Shown here in pieces: positions 15,077 through 22,113 of a DNA stretch of 51,470 bases. This stretch comes from Ruminococcus sp. (GTDB lineage: Bacteria; Bacillota; Clostridia; Oscillospirales; Ruminococcaceae). The DNA lies in contig JAFXVY010000100.1 of the NCBI GenBank assembly GCA_017534595.1, positions 1 to 51,470 of the forward strand. Direction: 5' to 3'. The notes beneath the pieces are model-generated. The model searched no databases. It had not been told where the DNA came from and saw only the letters and a program-made list of their open reading frames with translations. How positions within the stretch are numbered: position 1 is the first letter of the stretch; every line of letters begins with the position of its first letter. Made by a program: the position numbers and the translations under genes.

Positions 15077-15616
15077 ATGCAGCAGGCACTCGGGCAGTTC
15101 GAGCCGTTCTATGAAGAGACCAAAACGCAGGTGCTGCGGTATATCGCCGCCCACTGCCTTGATATCGCGGATATCGAGGATCTGTTTCAGGAGACATATC
15201 TGAGCATTTACCGCTCCCTCTCCAACCGGACAGAGAGGATAGAGAACAACGAGAGCTATGCCATCACCGCAGCCAAGCGCACGATCTCAAAGCACTACTC
15301 CGCGTTCAGGAGGTTCACCGCTAAGGTGGGCAGCGGGTTCTCAAAGCTGGGCTCAAAGGACCTCACCGAGGACATCCCCGACGGCTCGGATATCGAGAAC
15401 ATAGTCGCCGACAGGGAGCTTATCGCCGAGATCTCGCAGATCGTCGCCGAGGCTCCGGGCAGCGTCGGCAGGATATTCTATATGCACTATGTGCTGGGGA
15501 TGACCCTCTCCGAGATAGCGGGAGACCTCGGGATGCCGGAGAACACGGTCAAGGCACAGCTCTACCGCACGCTTGCGGAGATAAGAAGGATCTACGGAAG
15601 GAGGGATCTGTTATGA
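15077..15616 (+). CDS. ECF-type RNA polymerase sigma factor
   Basis: A 179-aa sigma-70 family protein. Region 2 is IADIEDLFQETYLSIYRSL (core binding and -10 recognition), and region 4 is MTLSEIAGDLGMPENTVKAQLYRTLAEIRR (helix-turn-helix for -35 recognition). There is no region 1 or 3, the layout of ECF sigma factors. The ATG at 15077 follows a GGGGTGGTGA sequence. It overlaps the next gene by four bases (ATGA), the usual arrangement of an ECF sigma with its regulator. Confidence 0.88.
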   Translation: MQQALGQFEPFYEETKTQVLRYIAAHCLDIADIEDLFQETYLSIYRSLSNRTERIENNESYAITAAKRTISKHYSAFRRFTAKVGSGFSKLGSKDLTEDIPDGSDIENIVADRELIAEISQIVAEAPGSVGRIFYMHYVLGMTLSEIAGDLGMPENTVKAQLYRTLAEIRRIYGRRDLL

Positions 15617-17241
15617 CCGAAAAGGATCTGATACGCTCGGCAGTCGAAAAGATAGCCTCGCGCCCGGATGAATTCACCGCGCAGGAGATACTCCTCCGGG
15701 AGAGCTCCAAGGCGAGAGCCAAGCCGAGCCGCGCTTCGTTCATCATAGCCGTGGCAGCGGCGGCGGTCATCGCAGCCTTCGCGGGGATCTTCCTCAAGCT
15801 CCGCAGCGATGAGATCACTCCCGAGCCTGCCGTTTCCGCACCGGATAAGCAGGTCGCCTCCCGCACCGACGATAAGCAGAAGCCCGAGCCGACCCTCTGG
15901 ATCGACCTGACCTCGATGTCGGGCGAGGAGCTTGAAAATGCCAAGTATTCGGCGGAGCTCCCGACCCTTCCCGGATGGAAGGTCGTTGTCAAAAGCAATT
16001 CTGTCATAGCTTATATGATAAACAGTGACGGTTCTGTGTCATCTGCGGGTAAGAGGACGGTTGTATGGCAAAAGAATGTTAAGCGCGTATACCTTGCCGA
16101 CATCTCGGACGACGGAGCCTATGAGCTCATCTGCGAAACTGGCGGCACCGCAGACAATGACGGCGCGGTGACCGTCTGCAACGTTATCTTGGGCAGCGTG
16201 AGAGATTTCATTATCCCCGGGATCTCGTCTTTCGGCGCCGAGATCAGCGACGGCAGGCTTATGCTCGTTCAGAATAACTGCAGCGGAGAGACCATTCGTT
16301 CATATTTCCCGGCCGAAGGCTATACCCCCGAGTATGTCGAGGGCGTAAAGGAAAAATACCGCAGCACCGTTGATATGCTCCTTGATAAGGATTGGTTTGA
16401 AGTGGATGTCGACGTCACAGAGACGATACCTACCGCAAGCTCAAACAGACAGAACGGATCTGTCACATCTTTAAGCCGTTCGCTCATCACTGCAGATGAT
16501 GCGGCAGCTTATGACATCAGTACCCTGCTTGCGGATGACCGTCTGCTGGAGGATTGTGAGTTTATTGCTCAGAGCGGCACGACGTTCAGCGAACTTACTT
16601 ATCAGTTCATCGATAGGGACTACGGGAAAATTAAGTGGAGCGCAGAATTAACTTCATCAATGGGTCCGATCATGAAATTCTCCGAGAAATGGAGCTCTGT
16701 TTATGTGATGTTTTCCGATCCCGGCGATCCCGGCATCTTCAGCTATCTTCTGAAGCTCTCCGCATCTGCATCCGAGCTCATAAAAAAGAACCTTGAGGAG
16801 ATCGCCGAGAACCGCTCCGTAAACATCGGCGGTTCCGTGTCGGTCAAAGCAGAAAGTCTTGACGACCTGATAAAAAACAACGTTGCGACGAAAATACGCT
16901 GCGCTGTTACCAACGATGAGGTGCGATTCAGGATCGAGAGATCTCCCGACACGGGCGGCCTGCGCCTTACGGTGGAGGATGTCATACGCAGAGATCCCGA
17001 TGTGTCATCGGATATCAGTCTTGCCATGTTTACGGAGACCCACAGCAGCGTATTAACGGTCGAAAAGGGTCAGACTCTTGACATCGGCCAAAGCACAGGC
17101 TGGGTACATTTTGCGGTATACAGTGAAACGAACCCGAAGAAATACCTGACAGAGCAGAAGGGGATACCCTCGGATCAGCTCGATAAGACCGGTGTCAGCC
17201 AGTCGAGCGTTGCGATAACTATATTTGATGATAACGAATAA
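15613..17241 (+). CDS. Single-pass membrane protein, probable sigma-factor regulator
   Basis: A 542-aa protein of unrecognised family. A 40-residue cytoplasmic N-terminal part (EKIASRPDEFTAQEILLRES) is followed by one transmembrane helix (about 41-62) and a large extracellular domain. A helical cytoplasmic segment before a single membrane helix, and the four-base overlap with the sigma gene, suggest an anti-sigma or sensor role. The extracellular part has no motif I recognise. It lacks the HxxxCxxC zinc-finger motif of classic ZAS-type anti-sigma factors. Confidence 0.6.
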   Translation: MTEKDLIRSAVEKIASRPDEFTAQEILLRESSKARAKPSRASFIIAVAAAAVIAAFAGIFLKLRSDEITPEPAVSAPDKQVASRTDDKQKPEPTLWIDLTSMSGEELENAKYSAELPTLPGWKVVVKSNSVIAYMINSDGSVSSAGKRTVVWQKNVKRVYLADISDDGAYELICETGGTADNDGAVTVCNVILGSVRDFIIPGISSFGAEISDGRLMLVQNNCSGETIRSYFPAEGYTPEYVEGVKEKYRSTVDMLLDKDWFEVDVDVTETIPTASSNRQNGSVTSLSRSLITADDAAAYDISTLLADDRLLEDCEFIAQSGTTFSELTYQFIDRDYGKIKWSAELTSSMGPIMKFSEKWSSVYVMFSDPGDPGIFSYLLKLSASASELIKKNLEEIAENRSVNIGGSVSVKAESLDDLIKNNVATKIRCAVTNDEVRFRIERSPDTGGLRLTVEDVIRRDPDVSSDISLAMFTETHSSVLTVEKGQTLDIGQSTGWVHFAVYSETNPKKYLTEQKGIPSDQLDKTGVSQSSVAITIFDDNE

Positions 17242-17261
17242 AAGAAATGAATATATCCCGC

Positions 17262-17299
17262 GCAGGCCTCCGATAATAAAAGAAAGAAAGGAGGTCTGC
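17262..17299 (+). promoter_or_regulatory. Hairpin sequestering the ribosome binding site of the next gene
   Basis: GCAGGCCTCC (17262-17271) pairs over all ten bases (one G-T) with GGAGGTCTGC (17290-17299), which contains the ribosome binding site two bases before the ATG at 17302. The loop is an A-rich 18-nt stretch. Such pairing could hold translation low until it is opened. It may alternatively serve as an mRNA-stabilising stem. Confidence 0.6.
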
Positions 17300-17301
17300 A
17301 A

Positions 17302-17739
17302 ATGGAACAGACTGATACCACCGAGCTGCTCAGAGAATGCAACTCGGGCATCAAAATGGGGATCGACTCGATTGACGAGATGCTCCCCGACGTAAAAAGC
17401 GAAAAGCTCCGGGCAGTGATGCTCCAAGCGAAAAAGGAGCACTGTGATCTGGGTGATGAGACCCACGCCCTGCTCACCGACGTCGGCCGCCAGACCAAGG
17501 AGCCTCACCCGATAGCCAAGGGTATATCTTGGCTCAAGACGGAGGTAAAGCTCGCAGCGGACAGGTCAGACGAAACGGTAGCCGATCTCATCACCGACGG
17601 CTGCGATATGGGCATCAAGTCACTGAGCAGCTATCTTAACCGCTATACTGCTGCCGATAAGGACGTTCGCAGCATAACCAGACGGCTCATCGCATCCGAG
17701 GAAAAGCTCCGCGACGGAGTAAGGGAATTCCTGCGATAA
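17302..17739 (+). CDS. Small all-helical protein, ferritin-like four-helix-bundle candidate
   Basis: A 145-aa protein with no membrane segment or signal. It is predicted by eye to be four amphipathic helices, with regularly placed acidic and His residues (KKEHCDLGDETHALL near the middle, TDGCDMGIKSLSSYLNRY in the last third). The pattern resembles small ferritin-like bundle families of the DUF2383 kind, but I cannot confirm it. It lies downstream of the sigma factor and membrane protein genes with only a 60-bp gap, so it may be part of the same stress module. Confidence 0.5.
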   Translation: MEQTDTTELLRECNSGIKMGIDSIDEMLPDVKSEKLRAVMLQAKKEHCDLGDETHALLTDVGRQTKEPHPIAKGISWLKTEVKLAADRSDETVADLITDGCDMGIKSLSSYLNRYTAADKDVRSITRRLIASEEKLRDGVREFLR

Positions 17740-17744
17740 ACCGT

Positions 17745-17773
17745 TTGACAAAACCGCGCAGGTGTGGTATAAT
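17745..17773 (+). promoter_or_regulatory. Consensus sigma-A promoter of rnpB
   Basis: Perfect TTGACA (17745-17750), 17-bp spacer and perfect TATAAT (17768-17773), ending six bases before the start of RNase P RNA. Confidence 0.9.
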
Positions 17774-17778
17774 CAAAT

Positions 17779-18138
17779 CTGCCGGCAGACTATACGGTAG
17801 CGTAAACGCTTTAGTTTATGAGGAAAGTCCGGGCACCGCAGAGCAGGATAGCTGATAACATCAGCCGAGGGCGACCTCCGAGCAAGTGCAACAGAGATAT
17901 ACCGCCGATTCTTGCTTGCAAGGATCTGGTAAGGGTGGAAAGGCGAGGTAAGAGCTCACCGGGGCGTCGGAGACGGCGCTGCCATGTAAACCTTATCCGG
18001 TGCAACACCAATGGCAGCTTACGGGTCAATGGCTGCTCGTCAGACCCGCGGGCTGTAGGTGGCTAAAGCCGTGCGGCGACGCACGGTGCAGATAGATTAC
18101 CGTACACGACAGAACCCGGCTTATCGGTCGGCCGGCAA
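17779..18138 (+). ncRNA. rnpB: RNase P RNA, bacterial class A
   Basis: Catalytic RNA of ribonuclease P, which matures tRNA 5' ends. Universal landmarks are all present in order: GAGGAAAGTCCGGGC near the 5' end, GTGCAACAGAGA, GTAAGAGCTCACCGG, AACCTTATCCGGTGCAA and the 3' ACAGAACCCGGCTTATCGG. The outermost helix pairs GCCGGC at the two ends. Ends are estimated from this helix, the promoter and the terminator. Confidence 0.95.
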
Positions 18139-18172
18139 CAAAAGCGCTTCTCCGCAGGGAGGAGCGTTTTTG
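18139..18172 (+). terminator. Terminator of rnpB
   Basis: CGCTTCTCC (18145-18153) pairs with GGAGGAGCG (18158-18166) across a GCAG loop, followed by T residues. Confidence 0.8.
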
Positions 18173-18201
18173 CGTCAGGGCGAAAAATTTTCCCGCCCCC
18201 C

Positions 18202-18230
18202 TTGCAATCTGCGGGCTTATCTGCTAAAAT
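18202..18230 (+). promoter_or_regulatory. Promoter of the 18262 gene
   Basis: TTGCAA (18202-18207) and TAAAAT (18225-18230) are spaced by 17 bp. Confidence 0.6.
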
Positions 18231-18261
18231 ATAGATATGATATCAGAAAGGGGGCCGCGAA

Positions 18262-18852
18262 ATGAGCTTTCAGCTTGTGCAGGGCGTTTCAGCCGACGAT
18301 CTTGACGGCATCTGCAGCGCCTATACAGTTACCGATGATTACCTCGACAGCGTCGTATCCGCCGAGCTCATACGTCCCGTGCTGGAGGGCGTGCTCGATA
18401 AGCTCGAGGAGCCGCATTTCTTCTTTGTCGAGATCCCGTGTACCGAGGCCGAGGAGAAGCAGCTGCGCAAATTCGAGTCCGACCCCACCCACAGAAAGGT
18501 CTACTACCTCGACGGCTGTACCCGGGAGGTCTCATTTGCGATACTCAAAAGATACGGCGAGCTGCTCATAAACGACGGTCTCACGCGCTTCGGCTTCGGC
18601 TCGAACAAGACCAACGACGAGGTCTATGTCATGGACTATCAGCAGATCCGCATTTTCGGCATGACCCGCTTCTTCGAGCCGGTGTTCCGGAAGCTCGGAG
18701 TACCCGAAACGGATGAGCTCCGGACCCTCTGGGATAACTTCTCACCCGAGCACCCCGGCGTAAGCTCTTCGATAGAGGTCGAGGGCGAGCGCTGCGAGGA
18801 TATAGTCGAAAACCTCTCCGATGAGGGGATGTATTACGCCGAAACACGCTGA
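18262..18852 (+). CDS. Conserved-looking cytoplasmic protein of unknown function
   Basis: A 196-aa protein with no signal, membrane segment or nucleotide-binding motif. It is acidic, with a mixed alpha/beta look, and contains FGFGSNKTNDEVYVMDYQQIRIFG in the middle, which reads like a well-folded core. The ATG follows AAGGGGG. It is 17 bp upstream of the inorganic pyrophosphatase gene on the same strand, so both may share its promoter. I do not recognise the family. Confidence 0.75.
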   Translation: MSFQLVQGVSADDLDGICSAYTVTDDYLDSVVSAELIRPVLEGVLDKLEEPHFFFVEIPCTEAEEKQLRKFESDPTHRKVYYLDGCTREVSFAILKRYGELLINDGLTRFGFGSNKTNDEVYVMDYQQIRIFGMTRFFEPVFRKLGVPETDELRTLWDNFSPEHPGVSSSIEVEGERCEDIVENLSDEGMYYAETR

Positions 18853-18869
18853 ATACAGGAGGAATAAAT

Positions 18870-19400
18870 ATGAACATCTGGCATGACATCTCACCCAAGC
18901 ATATCCACAGCGAGGAATTCACGGCAGTCATCGAGATCCCCAAGGGCTCGAAGATCAAGTACGAGCTCGATAAGGAGACCGGTCTGCTCAAAATGGACAG
19001 GATACTCTATACATCCACCCACTACCCCGCCAACTACGGCTTTATCCCCCGTACCTATGCCGATGACGGCGACCCCCTCGATGTCCTCGTGCTCTGCTCC
19101 GAGACGCTGCAGCCCCTCTCTCTCGTGGACTGCCGTCCGATAGGCGTTATCCTCATGCTCGACAACGGAGCCAACGACGAAAAGATCATCTGCATCCCCA
19201 CCAAGGACCCCAACTACAACCAGTACACCGATATAGCCAACCTCCCGAAGCACATCTTTGACGAGATGTCCCACTTCTTCTCGGTCTACAAGCAGCTCGA
19301 GGACAAGGACACCGTTATAGACGACGTCCGCGATGCCGCAGCAGCCAAGCAGATCGTTCAGAGCTGCATCGACAACTACATCGAGAAATACTGCCGGTGA
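18870..19400 (+). CDS. ppa: Inorganic pyrophosphatase, family I
   Basis: A 176-aa enzyme hydrolysing diphosphate to phosphate, pulling biosynthetic reactions forward. The motif DDGDPLDVLV contains the Mg ligands Asp66, Asp68 and Asp71. Also present are EIPKGSKIKYELDKETG near the N-terminus and YPANYGFIPRT before the motif. Length is normal. GGAGG precedes the ATG. A strong terminator follows about 60 bp later. Confidence 0.95.
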   Translation: MNIWHDISPKHIHSEEFTAVIEIPKGSKIKYELDKETGLLKMDRILYTSTHYPANYGFIPRTYADDGDPLDVLVLCSETLQPLSLVDCRPIGVILMLDNGANDEKIICIPTKDPNYNQYTDIANLPKHIFDEMSHFFSVYKQLEDKDTVIDDVRDAAAAKQIVQSCIDNYIEKYCR

Positions 19401-19458
19401 GGGCAATTAAGGTCAATAATTCAGGTGTGCGCCGGAGGTGCACGGTTCCTGGAATTTT

Positions 19459-19493
19459 GCCGCAGGTAAGCTGACGCTGCCTGCGGCTTTTTT
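19459..19493 (+). terminator. Terminator of the ppa transcript
   Basis: GCCGCAGG (19459-19466) pairs with CCTGCGGC (19480-19487), followed by six T residues. A further imperfect inverted repeat lies just before it (19418-19456). Confidence 0.85.
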
Positions 19494-19709
19494 GCGGCCT
19501 GTGATTGTTAATTGCTTAACGGAGCTCGGAGTGATTTACAAAAAGTTTACAATAGTATAGGGGTGGGACGTTTGTAATAATTAAATCCGTTAACAAAATA
19601 AAATGCGTCGGTTTATATCATAAAACGGCATACCCTGAATAAACAAGTACAAAAAAACGAACTGCACAAAAAGTCTTTTGTAAAATTGTGCTTTTTTCGT
19701 GAAAAAGTG

Positions 19710-19820
19710 TTGACCTATACAACATATTGTGGTATAATATATCTGACAGAAAATGTCCGCCCGACGAGCGAACCTATGTTTGAATTGCGGCTCCGATCAG
19801 CCGGACGCGGTTCTTTTGTT
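19710..19820 (+). ncRNA. Candidate small transcript or leader upstream of mraZ
   Basis: A strong promoter (TTGACC 19710-19715, 17 bp, TATAAT 19733-19738) faces no gene for 360 bp. About 75 nt are followed by a terminator-like structure: GAACC (19770-19774) with GGTTC (19809-19813) and TTTTGTT, enclosing CGGCT-CCGATC-AGCCG (19788-19803). An alternative pairing GTCCG (19755-19759) with CGGAC (19802-19806) overlaps the inner stem. I do not recognise a known RNA family. The remainder of the gap to mraZ is AT-rich and non-coding, with another hairpin plus T run at 19664-19697. Confidence 0.4.
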
Positions 19821-19957
19821 AATATAGCGTTCATAAATTACAATTAGGTTAAGCGATTTCGGAAGAATATTACAAAAGTTCCGAACAATTTACATAATTA
19901 TCGGTCGGATTTTTTGTCAGCGGAGGCGAAGCAGCAAAAAAATAGTCGTTTTTGCTG

Positions 19958-20018
19958 TTGCATTTTCCGGATTTGTGGTGTATAATAAAGTCAAAGTGGT
20001 GAAAAGTGCAAAAAAGTG
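19958..20018 (+). promoter_or_regulatory. mraZ promoter with MraZ operator boxes
   Basis: TTGCAT (19958-19963) and TATAAT (19981-19986) are spaced by 17 bp. Just downstream, AAAGTG occurs three times with an exact 10-bp period (19993, 20003, 20013). MraZ is known to bind direct repeats of this type at the head of dcw operons (AAAGTG in mollicutes, TGGG repeats in E. coli), so this is very likely its autoregulatory site. Confidence 0.8.
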
Positions 20019-20100
20019 GTGAAGTTTCCCTGAAATTTCACAAACTTGAATGCGCCTTTCGCCTTAAAGTCTTACACTGCAAAACCGGGAGGTGAACACT

Positions 20101-20547
20101 TTGTCCGACGAGCGGAACGAAAAACACATCTTAAAAGGGACCTTTTACCAGACTATGGATGCCAAGGGGAGAATGACATTCCCCGCAAAGCTCCGCGAGA
20201 TCATCGGAGAAAGGTTCATCGTAACGCGAGGCAGCGACGGCTGTCTGTTCGTCTATTCCTGTGAGGATTTTGAAGAACGCGCCGAGAAGATCAGGCGCCT
20301 GCCCATGTCGCAGGCAAGGAACTTCCAGCGGGTGTTCATGGCGAACGCAGGCGAGGTCGAGGCCGACAAGCAGGGCAGGATACTTATCCCGCCTGTCCTC
20401 AGAGAGCTTGCAAAGCTCGATAAGGACGTAGTAGTGACGGGCGTTTCCGACAGGTGCGAGATCTGGGACAGACAGACATGGGAGGACTTCAACAACAGCG
20501 TTGACCTCGGCGCACTCATGGACGCTCTGGAGGGACTTGATTTTTAG
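20101..20547 (+). CDS. mraZ: Transcriptional regulator MraZ
   Basis: A 148-aa AbrB-fold DNA-binding protein that represses its own dcw operon. It has the two duplicated cores: GTFYQTMDAKGRMTFPAKLRE and ANAGEVEADKQGRILIPPVLRE, each with a DxxGR motif. The start is TTG at 20101, eight bases after GGGAGG; an in-frame GTG at 20092 lies inside that ribosome binding site. First gene of the dcw cluster, with AAAGTG boxes in its promoter. Confidence 0.93.
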   Translation: MSDERNEKHILKGTFYQTMDAKGRMTFPAKLREIIGERFIVTRGSDGCLFVYSCEDFEERAEKIRRLPMSQARNFQRVFMANAGEVEADKQGRILIPPVLRELAKLDKDVVVTGVSDRCEIWDRQTWEDFNNSVDLGALMDALEGLDF

Positions 20548-21479
20548 TGGAATTCCGCCATTACTCCGTTATGCTCCGCGAGAGCATCGACGGACTCGAT
20601 ATTAAGCCCGACGGCATCTACGTTGACGGCACCGCCGGCGGCGCAGGTCATTCCCGGGAGATAGCATCCCGCCTTGAAGCAGGGCAGGGAAGGCTCATCG
20701 CCCTCGACCGCGACCCCGAGGCTGTGGCTGTGGCAGCGGAAAGGCTCAGAGGGCTGCCCGCGCAGGTCGTCAGGGCAAACTACGCCGATATCGCCAAGAT
20801 ACTTGAGGAGCTCGGTGTCGGCAGGGTCGACGGCATACTGCTCGACCTCGGCGTCTCGAGCTATCAGCTCGACAACGCGGAGAGAGGGTTCTCCTATCAT
20901 AAGGACGCGCCTCTCGACATGAGAATGAGCGGCGAGGGTACCTCGGCGTGGGATATCGTCAACGGATACACTGAAGAAGAGCTCTCCCGCTGTATCTTCG
21001 AGTACGGCGAGGAGAAATACGCAAGGAGCATTGCCGCCAATATCGTAAAGGCAAGGCAGCAGGCTCCGATAAACACGACCTTCGAGCTCGCGGAGATCAT
21101 CAAGGCGTCGGTGCCCCAGAAGGTAAGGCGCGAGAAAAATCCCTGCAAGAAGACCTTTCAGGCGATCAGGATCGCCGTGAACAACGAGCTCGGATACCTC
21201 TCCGAAGCCCTTGACGCGGCTTTCGGGTGCCTGAAGATCGGCGGAAGGCTGGCTGTCATAAGCTTCCATTCCCTCGAGGACAGGATAGTAAAGGTCAGAT
21301 TCAACAGCTTTGCATCGGGCTGCACCTGCCCGCCGGATTTCCCGGTGTGCGTGTGCGGGAAGAAGCCGAGGGGCAGGCTCGTGACGAGAAAGCCCGTCGA
21401 GCCCTCCGAGAGCGAGCTCGCGGAAAACAACCGCAGCCGCAGCGCAAAGCTCCGCATCATCGAAAGGATCGCGGAATAA
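20547..21479 (+). CDS. rsmH: 16S rRNA (cytosine-1402-N4) methyltransferase
   Basis: A 310-aa SAM-dependent enzyme (MraW) that methylates C1402 in the decoding centre of 16S rRNA. The SAM motif is VDGTAGGAGHS near the N-terminus. Typical features are GILLDLGVSSYQLD, RGFSYHKDAPLDMRM, KKTFQAIRIAVNNEL and the C-terminal KLRIIERI. The GTG start overlaps the mraZ stop by one base (TAGTG). Confidence 0.95.
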   Translation: MEFRHYSVMLRESIDGLDIKPDGIYVDGTAGGAGHSREIASRLEAGQGRLIALDRDPEAVAVAAERLRGLPAQVVRANYADIAKILEELGVGRVDGILLDLGVSSYQLDNAERGFSYHKDAPLDMRMSGEGTSAWDIVNGYTEEELSRCIFEYGEEKYARSIAANIVKARQQAPINTTFELAEIIKASVPQKVRREKNPCKKTFQAIRIAVNNELGYLSEALDAAFGCLKIGGRLAVISFHSLEDRIVKVRFNSFASGCTCPPDFPVCVCGKKPRGRLVTRKPVEPSESELAENNRSRSAKLRIIERIAE

Positions 21480-21516
21480 GTAACGTTTTTTGGTAAACAC
21501 AGGTCAGGTGATAACG

Positions 21517-22017
21517 ATGGCAGATATGAATGTGCATAATCTTGCTTACGATTACAGTATATATGACGAAGAGACCGAGCAGGAGCTTGAGGACACCGAG
21601 AAGGAGCAGCAGCGCAGGAAAAAGGCTCACGGTGCAGGCCACAAGACCACTACGAGCGTCATCAAGGCGCTGGCAGTGGCGGCGGCGGTCATGGGTCTGC
21701 TCTGCGCGATGATCTACGGCAGAGTCGAGCTGACGAGCCTCTATTCCAAGCAGAGCGAGCTCGAGACAGAGCTGTCAAGGCTCCAGAACGAGAACGTCAG
21801 CCTTGAATCCGAGCTGGCTCAGAAAACAGGTCTCACCAAGATCGAGGACTACGTCGAGAATGAGCTGGGTCTCAGGAAGCTCGACCGCAGCCAGATCGAA
21901 TATGTCGAGGTGCCCAAGACCAAGGTGGCCGAGGCCGCCGAGAATGACGACGGCAACCTGTTCGTAAGCATCAAGCGCTGGTTCAGCGGAGTGCTGGAAT
22001 ATATCGGCGCGCAGTAA
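21517..22017 (+). CDS. ftsL: FtsL/DivIC-like division protein
   Basis: A 166-aa bitopic membrane protein: a charged cytoplasmic part (1-47), one transmembrane helix (about 48-67), then a leucine-zipper-like coiled coil (SELETELSRLQNENVSLESEL) and a short conserved tail (KIEDYVENELGLRKLD). It belongs to the FtsLB complex that activates septal peptidoglycan synthesis. The ATG at 21517 follows AGGTGATAACG. Position between rsmH and the PBP gene supports FtsL. Sequence conservation in this family is low. Confidence 0.82.
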   Translation: MADMNVHNLAYDYSIYDEETEQELEDTEKEQQRRKKAHGAGHKTTTSVIKALAVAAAVMGLLCAMIYGRVELTSLYSKQSELETELSRLQNENVSLESELAQKTGLTKIEDYVENELGLRKLDRSQIEYVEVPKTKVAEAAENDDGNLFVSIKRWFSGVLEYIGAQ

Positions 22018-22113
22018 AATAGAATAAAACAGGCAGCAGAGCGCATCGGCAGGATCCGGTGACGCTCTCCTGACTGTTATGTCCGCAGGGCGGAAAGAAG
22101 AGGTTATTTTGCG

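Noticed and set aside
17811-18265. Short frames on both strands across 17.8-18.3 kb
   Set aside because: They overlap RNase P RNA, whose conserved blocks explain the sequence.
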